64,000 nt of DNA from Flavobacterium aquiphilum (GTDB lineage: Bacteria; Bacteroidota; Bacteroidia; Flavobacteriales; Flavobacteriaceae): contig NZ_CP114288.1 in the NCBI RefSeq assembly GCF_027111335.1, positions 930,001-994,000 of the forward strand, read 5' to 3'. Positions within the stretch are counted from its first letter, which is position 1. Every line of letters begins with the position of its first letter. Positions 1 to 9,348 of the stretch are shown piece by piece. Both the position numbers and the translations under genes were made by a program. The notes beneath the pieces were generated by a model. It was not told the DNA's origin and searched no databases. It saw only the letters and a list, made by a program, of their open reading frames with translations.

Positions 1-294
1 ACAGCAAATGTTATTTTGGTGGAGTTGGATTACCCTAGAAGAGTTGAGCAATCGGATGAACTTAAAAAACAAAACAACGAGTTGCAGCAAGCATTTGGAA
101 TCCAAGGATTTCCAACAGTATTTTTTGCCAAAGGAACTATCAATAAAGAAGGAAAAGTAAATTTTGAAGGTTTGGGCAATACAGGTTATGTAGCCGGTGG
201 ACCAACGGCTTGGTTGGCGGTTGCCGATCCTTTTGTGAAAAATGCTAAAATGACCCCTGAGCCAAAATCCAAAACAAAAACTAAAAAAGCATAA
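1..294 (+). CDS. Thioredoxin-like protein, C-terminal part (5' end outside window)
   Basis: The frame is open from base 1 and ends with TAA at 292-294, so only the C-terminal half of a thioredoxin-fold protein is visible. The segment GIQGFPTVFFAKG carries the cis-proline loop typical of thioredoxins, preceded by a helix rich in Lys and Gln. The CxxC active site, if present, would lie upstream of the window. The tail is Lys-rich (KSKTKTKKA). Such proteins in Bacteroidetes are usually exported thiol-disulfide or chaperone-like proteins, but the N-terminus needed to judge location is missing. The TTG at 16 is an internal codon, not a likely start. Confidence 0.75.
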   Translation, partial: TANVILVELDYPRRVEQSDELKKQNNELQQAFGIQGFPTVFFAKGTINKEGKVNFEGLGNTGYVAGGPTAWLAVADPFVKNAKMTPEPKSKTKTKKA

Positions 295-302
295 GTTTTA
301 CA

Positions 303-2327
303 TTAGTTAATTTTATAGAATCCCTTTTCGCCTGTTGCGTGAAAAGGGATTTTTTGTTGCTCACAAGTTATTTTCCATCTTTTTTGGAACGATTTGTAAT
401 TGGATGCATCGGCAACAATTAGTTTAGGTTTTAAGGTTTGCAAAAGCCTGTCAAAGTTGATTTTTGGGGATTGTGTGATGATTACAACATCGGGGCTGAT
501 ATTTCGCGGGTACACCTTTGAACTGTCTATGACCAATATTTTGTTTCCCCTAAAATACATCAGGTTCTTTAATTTGTATTTTCCTTTCAATGTACTGAAA
601 TTGGCGGTGAGATAGGAAGCCAATACTGTATTGTTCAAAATATGATCGTTGGTATAAATGACTGCTTTATTTCCTTTTCGTTCGATGAGTTGGGTGCTTT
701 TTGTAGTATTCAGTACGATAAATTCAGTTTGGTTTTGAACGTTCCATTTTGTTCCAATTGCGGATAATTGGAAGATTATAATTGAGATTAATACACAAAT
801 TAGACTTCTGAAATTTTTATATTGAAAAGTTATGATCACAGTGATAATCACTAAATAACTGCTGATTAATAGTGAAGAGTTTAAAGGAATATCTTTGATT
901 ACGAACTGTTCTAATGATGCGATTTTGTTAATTATTTTGTCCAAATAGTAAATACTTATTTCCAATGTTTTTGTCGGATAAAACGGAACCCAGTTGAATG
1001 CTGCCAGCGACATTATTAAAACGCCTAAACTCATAATGAAACCCAGAAACGGAATAACGATAAGATTTGTGACGAAAAACAGCCCCGGAAATTGATGAAA
1101 GTAATAAATGCTGAGAGGAAAAGTACCTATTTGAGCAGCAAATGAAACCGTTAATATGTCCCAAAAATAGTTTAGGATTTTGTTTTTAGGTTGCCAAAGG
1201 TTTGCCATCAAAGGCTGTAACCAAACAATAAAGAACAAGGCAACATAACTTAGTTGAAAACCCACATCGAACAGAAAGGAAGGCTGAAACAGTAAAATAA
1301 GAAAAATGGAAGCGAGGAGCGTGTGATAAATATTGACGCTTCTCCTTAAATATAACCCAATTGCTACAAACGAAAACATGGTTACGGAACGCACCACTGA
1401 AGGTGCCAGTCCTGCCAGAATCCCAAAAAGTGACAGGCAGGCAAGTGTGATTATAAGTTTGATGAAAGCCCCTTTTCTGGTGTTTGGAAATGGTTTTAGT
1501 ATAAAAGTGACAAACAATAATATAAACCCGATATGCAATCCCGAAACCGACAGAATATGCACAGCCCCGGCATATTGATAGTCTTGAATAATTTCGGGGT
1601 CAATGTCTTGTTGTTGTCCCATTATCAGGGCTACGGCAACATTTAGTTCTTTGTTGTCGAAGTTACTTTTTTCCAAATTTTGGATAATCCGATTTCTTAG
1701 TCGTGAAGTGTAGAACCAAATGTCTTTTACTATTTCGGAACTGAGCTGTATTTCATTTGGTTCGGCGTAGAGTTGGGCATAGATTTGTTTGTTTTCGAGA
1801 TACTGACGGTAATCAAATTGGTTGGGATTTTTTTGACTTGTGTTTTTTGACAAAAGTGAATTAATTTTTAATTGGTTGCCAATGATAAAGGTATGATTTA
1901 GACTGTCTTTGTTGATGTTGAGCAGAATTCGGCCAGTTGTTTTTTTATTGTCAACAGAATTCAATAGGGCAATATAGCGGTCATTGAAAGTATTGCTTTT
2001 TAGTTTTTCCCTTAACGTAAGCGTGAAAGTGTGTTTTTTATCAAAGATGTTTTTGCAATGAGTGTAATTGTTTTGCTGATTGGAATCGGTATGGACGGTT
2101 TGTGTGGTTATGCCAACTGCAAGGGCTAGGAGGTAGGTTGCTATTCCAAAAAAAAGTTGAAACTTTCTATTCGTCTTGCTTAAAAAATAAGCTGTTAAAA
2201 AAATAATGATGCTTACCGCAAGAAAAAGAAACACAATCATTGGGATTGGTTTTAGAAAATAGGTAATCAGAATGCCAATGACAAAGGCTATTGTTATTCT
2301 GGCAAGTGGAAATTGTAGTACTTTCAT
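303..2327 (-). CDS. comEC: ComEC/Rec2 family competence channel protein
   Basis: Inner-membrane channel protein that in transformable bacteria passes single-stranded DNA into the cytoplasm. The protein has two N-terminal hydrophobic segments, a soluble DUF4131/OB-like stretch, then the competence core with the diagnostic HILSVSGLHIGFILLF and about eight membrane helices. The C-terminal part after the last helix is short and shows no HxHxDH motif, so the metallo-beta-lactamase-like domain seen in many ComEC proteins is reduced or degenerate, as is common in Bacteroidetes. The start is placed at ATG 2325-2327 (MKVLQFPLARI); the in-frame codon further upstream is TTG. Its 3' end overlaps the terminator of the convergent thioredoxin-like gene. 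Confidence 0.85.
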   Translation of the reverse strand: MKVLQFPLARITIAFVIGILITYFLKPIPMIVFLFLAVSIIIFLTAYFLSKTNRKFQLFFGIATYLLALAVGITTQTVHTDSNQQNNYTHCKNIFDKKHTFTLTLREKLKSNTFNDRYIALLNSVDNKKTTGRILLNINKDSLNHTFIIGNQLKINSLLSKNTSQKNPNQFDYRQYLENKQIYAQLYAEPNEIQLSSEIVKDIWFYTSRLRNRIIQNLEKSNFDNKELNVAVALIMGQQQDIDPEIIQDYQYAGAVHILSVSGLHIGFILLFVTFILKPFPNTRKGAFIKLIITLACLSLFGILAGLAPSVVRSVTMFSFVAIGLYLRRSVNIYHTLLASIFLILLFQPSFLFDVGFQLSYVALFFIVWLQPLMANLWQPKNKILNYFWDILTVSFAAQIGTFPLSIYYFHQFPGLFFVTNLIVIPFLGFIMSLGVLIMSLAAFNWVPFYPTKTLEISIYYLDKIINKIASLEQFVIKDIPLNSSLLISSYLVIITVIITFQYKNFRSLICVLISIIIFQLSAIGTKWNVQNQTEFIVLNTTKSTQLIERKGNKAVIYTNDHILNNTVLASYLTANFSTLKGKYKLKNLMYFRGNKILVIDSSKVYPRNISPDVVIITQSPKINFDRLLQTLKPKLIVADASNYKSFQKRWKITCEQQKIPFHATGEKGFYKIN
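319..355. terminator. Rho-independent terminator between convergent genes
   Basis: Arms AATCCCTTTTC (319-329) and GAAAAGGGATT (341-351) form an 11-bp stem with T-run 350-355 on the plus strand, ending the thioredoxin-like gene. The hairpin lies inside the last codons of the convergent comEC gene, so the terminator is also coding sequence for GEKGFYKIN. Confidence 0.75.
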
Positions 2328-2536
2328 TATGCCAAAATACAAATATTTTGTAAGAAATAAATTCTTTTTACTGCAATTTTGTTGGGTAATCCCTATATTT
2401 GAAAAGAGGATAAAACGAAGTCAGACTTTTTGTAATTTAATTGATTTTTGGGGTGTATAAGCGCTATCTTGTTACGTATATAAACTTATTGGCAGTAATA
2501 TTGACACCAGTTAGATATTAGAAAAACACATAAGAA

Positions 2537-2938
2537 ATGAAAACAATAATTAAAATATTTCCAATAGCTTTTTTGCTTGTTTTTCTTGTAAGTTGTGACC
2601 CGGCTCACGATATTGTATTTACAAATAATACAAATTCAGTAACTAAGGTTAAATTCAAATTAAACCCAAGATTCAAAAACTATCGGTTAAGTGAATCAAT
2701 GACTGGAGATTCAATTGTGCTTAATTTAAAACCAAAAGATACTGCGAATTTATATTTTGGAATTGGAGTTTGGGACGACAAAGAAATAGACCTATTATGT
2801 AATTCTATAATTAGTTTGGAAATTGAAAATAATGACTTAAAGACCGTTTATAAATCAAAAAAAACAATAAAAAATATTTTTGAAAATAATCAAGAAGGAT
2901 TTTGGTGGAAAACGAGGATAGCAATTGAGGTTGAATAA
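2537..2938 (+). CDS. Hypothetical lipoprotein
   Basis: A 133-residue protein with a type II signal peptide: basic start MKTIIK, hydrophobic core IFPIAFLLVFLV, lipobox VSC with Cys about residue 20. The rest is predicted soluble and beta-rich (HDIVFTNNTNSVTKVKFKL) and has no family I recognise. It is flanked by the divergently oriented comEC start on one side and the convergent lpxB on the other and stands alone. Likely anchored in the inner or outer membrane; function unknown. Confidence 0.65.
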   Translation: MKTIIKIFPIAFLLVFLVSCDPAHDIVFTNNTNSVTKVKFKLNPRFKNYRLSESMTGDSIVLNLKPKDTANLYFGIGVWDDKEIDLLCNSIISLEIENNDLKTVYKSKKTIKNIFENNQEGFWWKTRIAIEVE

Positions 2939-3048
2939 AAATACTAATGCTAATACTCATGACAACAGATTTCAACAATAGCCTTAATAGAAAACGGTTT
3001 CTGTATTTTATGATAAATTGGTTCCTTTTCTTTTAGGGTGGCATCAAA

Positions 3049-4161
3049 CTACTTCAATGAATCAACAATTAAATGCGCCGTTTTTTTGCTGGCGCCAATT
3101 CCGCCCAATTTTTCTTCGAGCAAATCGTAGTTTTCAAGCAGTGTTTTGCGATAATTGGGTTCGAGGATTTTGGTCAATTCTTCACGGACGCGTTTGGTTG
3201 AACAATCGCCCTGAATCAATTCGGTTACGACTTCCCTGTCCATGATAAGGTTGACAAGCGATATGTATTTTAGCGTAATAATGCGTTTGGCAATTTGGTA
3301 GGAAGCCCAACTGCCTTTGTAACAAACCACTTCCGGAACTTTGAAAAGAGCCGTTTCTAGTGTCGCTGTTCCTGAAGTTACCAGTGCCGCGGTAGCATTG
3401 CGCAATAAGGCATAGGTTTTGTTCGAGACAAATTTTATGTTGTTGCTGGAAATGAATTGTGCATAAAATAAAAAGTCCTGGCTAGGTGCTCCGGCAATCA
3501 CAAATTGATAATCGGGGAAATCCTTGACAACACTCAACATAACCGATAGCATTTTGCTAATTTCCTGTTTTCGGCTTCCGGGCAAAATGGCGATAATCGG
3601 TTTTTCGGACAATTGGTTTTCAGTCCTGAAAGCCTTAGTGTCAGTACTTGCTTGGCTGTGGATGGCATCAATCAATGGATGACCAACAAACTCAACAGGG
3701 AATTTATGTTTGACTTCGTAGAAATCTTTTTCGAAAGGCAAAATCACATACATTTTGTCAATGTCTTGCTTGATTGCCTTGATTCGGTTTTCTTTCCATG
3801 CCCAAATTTGTGGTGAAATGTAATAGTGGTTTTTATATCCAACTTCTTTGGCCCACTTGGCAATCCGCATGTTGAAACCGGGATAATCAATGTAAATAAT
3901 TACGTCCGGATTGAATTGCGTGATGTCGTTTTTGCAGATTGTGATGTTGTTTAAAATGGTTTTCAGATTGAAAACAACCTCCACAAAACCCATAAAAGCC
4001 AAATCACGGTAGTGTTTTACCAAAGTTCCGCCTGCATTTTGCATCAAATCGCCACCCCAAAAACGGATGTCGGCCTGTGGGTCTTCTTCATAGAGCGCTT
4101 TCATCAAATTGGAACCGTGTAAATCTCCCGAAGCTTCTCCTGCAATAATGTAGTATTTCAT
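3049..4161 (-). CDS. lpxB: Lipid-A-disaccharide synthase
   Basis: Glycosyltransferase (GT19) that joins UDP-2,3-diacylglucosamine and lipid X to the lipid A disaccharide at the inner membrane. The 370-residue length is normal for the family. Visible signatures are the N-terminal GEASGDLHGSNLMKAL, the IDYPGFNMRIAKWAK segment, AILPGSRKQEI in the middle, and the C-terminal nucleotide-binding SGTATLETALFKVPEVV. It is the last gene of a same-strand set running surE, small membrane protein, lpxB, an arrangement consistent with envelope biogenesis. Confidence 0.95.
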   Translation of the reverse strand: MKYYIIAGEASGDLHGSNLMKALYEEDPQADIRFWGGDLMQNAGGTLVKHYRDLAFMGFVEVVFNLKTILNNITICKNDITQFNPDVIIYIDYPGFNMRIAKWAKEVGYKNHYYISPQIWAWKENRIKAIKQDIDKMYVILPFEKDFYEVKHKFPVEFVGHPLIDAIHSQASTDTKAFRTENQLSEKPIIAILPGSRKQEISKMLSVMLSVVKDFPDYQFVIAGAPSQDFLFYAQFISSNNIKFVSNKTYALLRNATAALVTSGTATLETALFKVPEVVCYKGSWASYQIAKRIITLKYISLVNLIMDREVVTELIQGDCSTKRVREELTKILEPNYRKTLLENYDLLEEKLGGIGASKKTAHLIVDSLK

Positions 4162-4195
4162 TTTTTGTGAATTTTGGTAAACAAAGATAGATTAA

Positions 4196-4290
4196 AGTTT
4201 CTAAGATTCTAAGTTACAAAGTTGCTAAGATTTTTATAAGGCTTTTGGTTTTAAACTCAGAAACTTAGATTCTTAGCAACTTAACAACTT
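4196..4290. repeat. Imperfect inverted repeat of TTCTAAGATTCTAAGTT-type units
   Basis: The spacer between lpxB and the next gene is built of short units such as TTTCTAAGATTCTAAGTT and GTTGCTAAGATT, which recur in inverted orientation at 4256-4290 (AAACTTAGATTCTTAGCAAC). The whole can fold into a long AT-rich hairpin. It may serve as a transcription end for the minus-strand gene at 4296, but it has no clear T-run. Confidence 0.5.
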
Positions 4291-4295
4291 TGGTG

Positions 4296-4568
4296 TTATA
4301 TAAACAATGTGGTAATGGTTAATGCTATAACTGCCAAAACTACGCCTCTCGCCATGAGTTCTTTATTCATTTTCAGTAAAATACCAAAGGCGATTAAATC
4401 CAGTATGGAACCCAGTGTAACAATTTTCCCGAGGTGGCCTTCGTTTTTCATGGATTGGATTCCGGTTATAAAATCGGTGTGAACAATAAGCGTAATGTAG
4501 AGAAACATTCCGAGGAAGCAACCTAAAATTCCAATTGCGAATCCAATAAGTAAGTCTGTTTTATTCAT
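4296..4568 (-). CDS. Small hypothetical membrane protein
   Basis: A 90-residue protein with three hydrophobic segments (LIGFAIGILGCFLGMFLYITLIV, a central IVTLGSILDLIAFGILL, and a C-terminal VVLAVIALTITTLFI), so an integral inner-membrane protein. It lies 27 bases downstream of surE on the same strand and is probably cotranscribed with it and lpxB. Similar small proteins occur at this place in relatives, but no function is known to me. Confidence 0.7.
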   Translation of the reverse strand: MNKTDLLIGFAIGILGCFLGMFLYITLIVHTDFITGIQSMKNEGHLGKIVTLGSILDLIAFGILLKMNKELMARGVVLAVIALTITTLFI

Positions 4569-4595
4569 TTGAAGCTATTATTTAGGGATCAGGCA

Positions 4596-5372
4596 CTAAT
4601 TCCAATCTCTTTTGGTTAAGTTTTGTATAGCGTGATGTGCAGTCAGGTCAAATTGCACGGGCACAATGGAAATAAAACCATTTTTAAGCGCCCATTCATC
4701 AGTGTCTTCGCCTTTGTCTTCATTGACGAATTCTCCGCTAAGCCAGTAATAATCTTTTCCCTGCGGGGTTTGTCGCTTATCGAATTTTTCAGACCAAAGA
4801 GCATTCGCCTGACGGCAAATTTTGATTCCTTTAATTTCTTCCTCTTTTAATTTGGGAAAATTTACGTTCAAAATCACACCTTCGGGAAGTTTGTTTTTCA
4901 AGACTTCGAGAGTAATGGTTTTAACATAGGATTTGATTGGTTCAAAATCGGCGTTCCAATCATAATCCAGCAAAGAGAAACCAATAGCTTGAATACCTTC
5001 GATTCCGGCTTCGACAGCGGCACTCATCGTTCCGGAGTAAATTACATTGATAGATGAATTTGATCCATGGTTAATGCCCGAAACACAAAGGTCGGGTTTG
5101 CGTTTCAGAATTTCGTGAACGGCTATTTTCACACAATCTACGGGAGTTCCGGAACAGCTATATTCTAAAATAGTATCCGAGTCTTTAGAAATTTTATTAA
5201 GGTATAAAGTGTCATTTATAGTAATGGCGTGACCCATTGCGCTTTGAGGTTTGTCTGGAGCAACAATAATTACATCACCTATTGTCGCCATAATTTCGAT
5301 CAATGCTCTTATGCCCGGAGCAGAAACTCCATCGTCATTTGTAATTAGTATTAAAGGCCTTTCATTTTTCAT
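4596..5372 (-). CDS. surE: 5'/3'-nucleotidase SurE
   Basis: Metal-dependent survival-protein nucleotidase that removes phosphate from nucleoside monophosphates. The 258-residue protein carries the family metal site ITNDDGVSAPGI at residues 9-20, APDKPQSAMGHAITI, SGTPVDCVKIAV and VSGINHGSN, which together supply the Asp, Asp, Ser and Asn ligands. It begins the surE-small membrane protein-lpxB set. Cytoplasmic; length normal. Confidence 0.95.
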   Translation of the reverse strand: MKNERPLILITNDDGVSAPGIRALIEIMATIGDVIIVAPDKPQSAMGHAITINDTLYLNKISKDSDTILEYSCSGTPVDCVKIAVHEILKRKPDLCVSGINHGSNSSINVIYSGTMSAAVEAGIEGIQAIGFSLLDYDWNADFEPIKSYVKTITLEVLKNKLPEGVILNVNFPKLKEEEIKGIKICRQANALWSEKFDKRQTPQGKDYYWLSGEFVNEDKGEDTDEWALKNGFISIVPVQFDLTAHHAIQNLTKRDWN

Positions 5373-5680
5373 ATATGTAAAAGTTATTTGTCATAGGTCA
5401 CATATGGTATCGCCTTTTATTTATTTGTGTTTGTTTGCAACAAACCTTTTGTTTCTGGCGATTTCATTTGAGAATTGTTAAAAAATATATATTTATTGAA
5501 AAAAAACGAGTTTACGAACAAATGTAGTAACACAAAATCTTATATTGCGAACAAATAAAATATATTTTTTGGATTTAATTTTTGAAACCTGAGAAATCTA
5601 TTTTATACCTTTAACAAAAAATTATGTAGTACTCTAGGGGGCTGGCATAGTTTTTAATGTAACTTAGATTAAAAAAATTG
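5373..5680. other. Divergent intergenic region surE / protease
   Basis: About 300 AT-rich bases between divergent genes, with no convincing small gene. A weak promoter match for the rightward protease gene is TTG 5582-5584 with TACCTTTA 5606-5613 (21-base spacer, one mismatch to TAnnTTTG). Otherwise I see nothing specific. Confidence 0.4.
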
Positions 5681-7852
5681 ATGAAACCTATTATTAGCTT
5701 TATGAAAAGGAATTATAAAATACTGATAGCGGTAGTATGCCTCTCGGCAACTTTGTTTGCCTTTAATATAAAATCAAAGAATTCTGTAGATCCTGAAAAA
5801 GACAAACTGCTTCTGGAGTTATTAACGTATGTGATTGAGAAAGGACATTATAACCCGGCGGTTATTGATGACAATTTTTCAAAAGGTGTTTATAAAGATT
5901 ACATTGCAGCTTTGGATCCATCCAAACGTTTCTTCTTGCAGTCGGATATCAATGAGTTTTCCAAATTCGAATTGGAAATAGACAATCAATTAAACGACAG
6001 AGATTTGACTTTTTTCAATCTTACTTATGATCGTTTGATGCTTCGTATGGAAGAAAGCAAAAAAGTATACAAAGATATTTTGTCCAAACCGTTTGACTAC
6101 ACGGTTGACGAGGAATTTAATGTTGATTACGAAAAAGCTCCGTATGTTAAGAACAGTACAGAATTAAAAGAGAGATGGAGAAAACAAATTAAATTATCTA
6201 CTCTTTCTTCTTTTACTGACAAGAAAAAAATGGAAGAGGACAAGAAAGCAAAAGATCCTAATTACGTAGTGAAAACGGATGCTGAACTTGAAGCTGAGAC
6301 AAGAGATAGCTCTTTGAATTCATTGAACGAGTCATTTGGTTTAATGAATGATTTGAAAAGAGACGATTGGTTTACATTGTACATCAACTCTATCATGTCT
6401 CGTTTTGATCCACACACTACTTATTTTGCTCCAGAAGAAAAAGAAAGATTTGATGTGAGCATGAGCGGTAAATTAGAAGGTATCGGAGCTAGGTTACAAA
6501 AGAAAAATGACTATACTGAAATTTCAGAATTAATATCAGGTGGACCAGCTTGGAGAGGAAAACAATTAGAAGCTGGAGACTTAGTGATGAAAGTGGCGCA
6601 AGGAAATGGTGTTCCTGTGGATGTAGTAGGAATGCGTTTAGATGATGTGGTTAAGAAAATCAAAGGACCAAAAGGATCTGAAGTTCGTCTTACAGTAAAA
6701 AAAGTGGATGGAACTATTCAGGTGATTTCTATCATTCGTGATATTGTTGAGATTGAAGAAACTTATGCAAAATCAAGTGTGGTTGACAAGAACGGTGTGA
6801 AATATGGAGTTATTTATTTGCCTAAATTTTATATCGATTTTGAAAATAAAGATGGAAGAGATGCTGGTAAAGACATTGCTCTTGAAGTAGATCGTTTGAA
6901 AAAAGCAGGAGTAAAAGGTATTGCTCTTGATGTACGTGATGATGGTGGAGGATCTTTATCAACGGTTGTTGATATTGCAGGGTTATTTATTGAGCAAGGG
7001 CCAATCGTTCAGATAAAATCTGCCGGTAAGAAAAAAGAAATCCTGTATGATACTGACAAAAAAATTGAATGGGATGGACCACTGGTAATTATGGTAAATG
7101 AATTTTCGGCTTCTGCATCAGAGATTTTGGCAGCCGCAATCCAAGACTATAAGAGAGGAATCATCATTGGTAGTAAACAAACTTATGGAAAAGGAACTGT
7201 TCAAAATGTGATCGACTTAAATCAATTTGTACGAAATAATTCTTCAGGTGATTTAGGCGCATTGAAAACAACTACGCAGAAATTTTATAGAATTAATGGG
7301 GGTTCAACTCAATTAGAAGGAGTAAGTAGTGATGTAGTTATGCCGGATCGTTACTCTTATTTGAAAATGGGAGAGCGTGATGAAGAAAACGCTATGCCAT
7401 GGGATAAAATCGATGCTGCTCCTTATTCAGTTTGGACTAATACTTCAAAATTTGATCAAGCGATTGCTAACAGTAAAAAAAGAATTGAAAATAATATTCA
7501 ATTTAAACTGATTGAAGAAAATGCCAAATGGATTGATAGTAGAAGCAACGAAAACACATATAGTCTAAATTTGGATAAATTTAAAGTTGCTCAAAATGAA
7601 ATTGAGCAAACAGCCAAAAAGTTTAAACCAATTGTGGATTATAAAAATAATTTGAAATTTACATCATTGCCATATGAACTAGAAGGATTTGCTAAAGATC
7701 CAGTCTTAAAGGAAAAAAGAGACAGATGGCATGAAAGTTTGGCAAAAGATATTTATGTTGAAGAAGCTTTAAATATTCTAGAGGATTTACAGCCAAAAAC
7801 AGTTTTAAAACCTGGTATTGTTGAAGCTAAAAAAAAGATAGTTAAAACATAA
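5681..7852 (+). CDS. prc: Carboxy-terminal processing (tail-specific) protease
   Basis: Periplasmic serine protease of the S41 family (Prc/CtpA type) that degrades or trims proteins from their C-termini. The start is taken at ATG 5681; the codon before it is TTG. Residues 1-30 hold a basic stretch and a hydrophobic segment, so exported or membrane-tethered. A Prc-type N-terminal domain is followed by a PDZ domain (GIGARLQKKNDYTEI... GDLVMKV) and the S41 core with the catalytic Ser in NEFSASASEI and the catalytic Lys in TYGKGTVQ. The C-terminal DUF3340-like region is present. The 724-residue length fits the long Prc subfamily. Monocistronic, ended by a strong terminator. Confidence 0.93.
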   Translation: MKPIISFMKRNYKILIAVVCLSATLFAFNIKSKNSVDPEKDKLLLELLTYVIEKGHYNPAVIDDNFSKGVYKDYIAALDPSKRFFLQSDINEFSKFELEIDNQLNDRDLTFFNLTYDRLMLRMEESKKVYKDILSKPFDYTVDEEFNVDYEKAPYVKNSTELKERWRKQIKLSTLSSFTDKKKMEEDKKAKDPNYVVKTDAELEAETRDSSLNSLNESFGLMNDLKRDDWFTLYINSIMSRFDPHTTYFAPEEKERFDVSMSGKLEGIGARLQKKNDYTEISELISGGPAWRGKQLEAGDLVMKVAQGNGVPVDVVGMRLDDVVKKIKGPKGSEVRLTVKKVDGTIQVISIIRDIVEIEETYAKSSVVDKNGVKYGVIYLPKFYIDFENKDGRDAGKDIALEVDRLKKAGVKGIALDVRDDGGGSLSTVVDIAGLFIEQGPIVQIKSAGKKKEILYDTDKKIEWDGPLVIMVNEFSASASEILAAAIQDYKRGIIIGSKQTYGKGTVQNVIDLNQFVRNNSSGDLGALKTTTQKFYRINGGSTQLEGVSSDVVMPDRYSYLKMGERDEENAMPWDKIDAAPYSVWTNTSKFDQAIANSKKRIENNIQFKLIEENAKWIDSRSNENTYSLNLDKFKVAQNEIEQTAKKFKPIVDYKNNLKFTSLPYELEGFAKDPVLKEKRDRWHESLAKDIYVEEALNILEDLQPKTVLKPGIVEAKKKIVKT

Positions 7853-7873
7853 TAGCTAATAAGTTAAAAAGGA

Positions 7874-7911
7874 AAAGAGGTTATTCTAATGTGAATAGCC
7901 TCTTTTTTTTT
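7874..7911 (+). terminator. Rho-independent terminator of the protease gene
   Basis: AAAGAGGTTATTC (7874-7886) pairs with GAATAGCCTCTTT (7893-7905), a 13-bp stem with one G-U pair, followed by a run of T to 7911. It begins 22 bases after the protease stop codon. Confidence 0.88.
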
Positions 7912-8104
7912 GGATGGTCAAAAGAAAATTTAATAAACGATTGTTTGTTTGGATAGTAAGAACTATCGGAATGTTATGTCAAACAGATGCTTTGGTTAAA
8001 TGTAAGTAATATTTGAAAATGGTTGTTAAATGCTGTTGCAAAAAGTAAATTTTATCTATTTTTACATTTTGGAAATATATAAAATTTAAAATCGCAATAC
8101 GGTA

Positions 8105-8719
8105 ATGCACATAGCAATAGCAGGAAACATAGGTTCAGGAAAAACAACATTGACCCGTTTGTTGTCAAAACATTTTAAATGGGAGCCTCATTTTGAAGAA
8201 GTAGTTGATAATCCTTATTTGGATGATTTTTACCATCAAATGGAACGTTGGTCGTTTAATTTGCAAATTTATTTCCTCAATAGTCGTTTTCGCCAAATTA
8301 TGCAATTCCGTGAAAGTGGCAAAAAAATAATTCAGGATAGGACTATTTATGAAGATGCCCATATTTTTGCTCCCAATCTCTATGCAATGGGCTTAATGAC
8401 GCAACGTGACTATGAAAATTATTCTTCCCTTTTTGAATTGATGGAGTCGTTTGTGAAATCACCGGATTTGTTGATCTATTTAAGAAGTTCTATTCCTAAT
8501 TTGGTTGGTCAAATTCATAAGCGTGGCCGTGAATACGAAAACACTATCTCTATTGATTACTTAAGCCGCCTTAACGAACGCTATGAAGCTTGGGTTCACA
8601 CTTATAACAAAGGAAAAATATTGATTATTGATGTGGATAAAATCAATTTTGTTGATAATCCCGAAGATTTAGGAAACATCATCAATCGTATTGATGCTGA
8701 ATTAAATGGGTTGTTTTAA
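8105..8719 (+). CDS. Deoxynucleoside kinase
   Basis: Salvage enzyme that phosphorylates deoxynucleosides, of the dCK/dGK/dAK family. The P-loop GNIGSGKTTLTRLL is at residues 7-20, the ERS/DRT-type substrate motif appears as QDRTIYEDAHIF near residue 78, and a C-terminal lid region with RGREYE follows. At 204 residues it matches the bacterial members. Substrate specificity cannot be read from the sequence alone. It stands alone with its own upstream AT-rich region. Confidence 0.9.
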   Translation: MHIAIAGNIGSGKTTLTRLLSKHFKWEPHFEEVVDNPYLDDFYHQMERWSFNLQIYFLNSRFRQIMQFRESGKKIIQDRTIYEDAHIFAPNLYAMGLMTQRDYENYSSLFELMESFVKSPDLLIYLRSSIPNLVGQIHKRGREYENTISIDYLSRLNERYEAWVHTYNKGKILIIDVDKINFVDNPEDLGNIINRIDAELNGLF

Positions 8720-8734
8720 AAATCAAATCCTTAT

Positions 8735-8768
8735 TTGAAAAGTCCTTTGGTTTTATTTTATATCTTTG
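8735..8768 (+). promoter_or_regulatory. Candidate Bacteroidetes promoter for the 8887 gene
   Basis: TTG at 8735-8737 and TATCTTTG at 8761-8768 match the Bacteroidetes -33/-7 consensus, with a slightly long 23-base spacer. It would give a leader of about 110 bases. Confidence 0.45.
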
Positions 8769-8886
8769 TATGTCAGTGTTTTGTATTTTGAAAGCGTTGG
8801 TGTTTTGTTTCCGAATTTTATCATAATTACTGAATCTACTCTAAATTTTTTGGTTTTTCTGAATTATTAACTAAATCTAGAAAGCC

Positions 8887-9282
8887 ATGAAAAAGGATTA
8901 CTTTAAAAGAAAATTTACTTGCATACTTTTAAGCTTTCTGTTAGTTCTTCAAAGTAGTTGTGTAGCTTACAAAAGTTCTACATCAACTTTAGATGAGGCA
9001 GTTGCTTCAAATTGCAGAGTTCTAGTAGTTAAAACAGATGAAACAAAACTTAAACTTCTTAAAATTGAAAAAATTGATGGGGCGTATTATGGAACTTTAA
9101 AAACATCAAAAGGGATTGATGTAATAAAATTAAATGAAAGTGATTTAAAAAGGATAAACCTTAAGGATAAAACCGCATCAACTTGGGGGACTATTGGAAT
9201 CGTTGTAGGTTCGTTGGGAATTGTATTCGCAATCATTGCTGGTCTTTCAGTTCAAAGTTTTGATGTTGGGTCAGGATATTGA
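8887..9282 (+). CDS. Hypothetical lipoprotein
   Basis: A 131-residue protein with a clear lipoprotein signal: basic MKKDYFKRKF, hydrophobic TCILLSFLLVLQ, then SSC. A small domain with alternating hydrophobic residues (VLVVKTDETKLKLLKIEKI) follows, and then a C-terminal hydrophobic helix (IGIVVGSLGIVFAIIAGL). The combination of a lipid anchor and a C-terminal membrane helix is common in small Bacteroidetes envelope proteins of unknown role. Followed by a 20-bp perfect hairpin. Confidence 0.65.
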   Translation: MKKDYFKRKFTCILLSFLLVLQSSCVAYKSSTSTLDEAVASNCRVLVVKTDETKLKLLKIEKIDGAYYGTLKTSKGIDVIKLNESDLKRINLKDKTASTWGTIGIVVGSLGIVFAIIAGLSVQSFDVGSGY

Positions 9283-9304
9283 TTTTTAAAATATCAAAAG
9301 ATAG

Positions 9305-9348
9305 TATAATAAATAATGCCTCATAACTATGAGGCATTATTTATTATA
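9305..9348 (+). terminator. Strong hairpin with 20-bp perfect stem
   Basis: The arms 9305-9324 and 9329-9348 are exactly complementary around the tetraloop AACT (core AATGCCTCAT/ATGAGGCATT). It begins 22 bases after the lipoprotein gene and is probably its terminator, although no long T-run follows. Confidence 0.65.

Noticed and set aside
928..1164. Minus-strand frame inside comEC
   Set aside because: It overlaps conserved membrane-helix coding sequence in another frame and has no start context or recognisable domain.
5635..5665. Sigma-54 promoter before the protease gene (GGGGGCTGGCATAG)
   Set aside because: Only the TGGC part fits; the GC element at -12 is missing.
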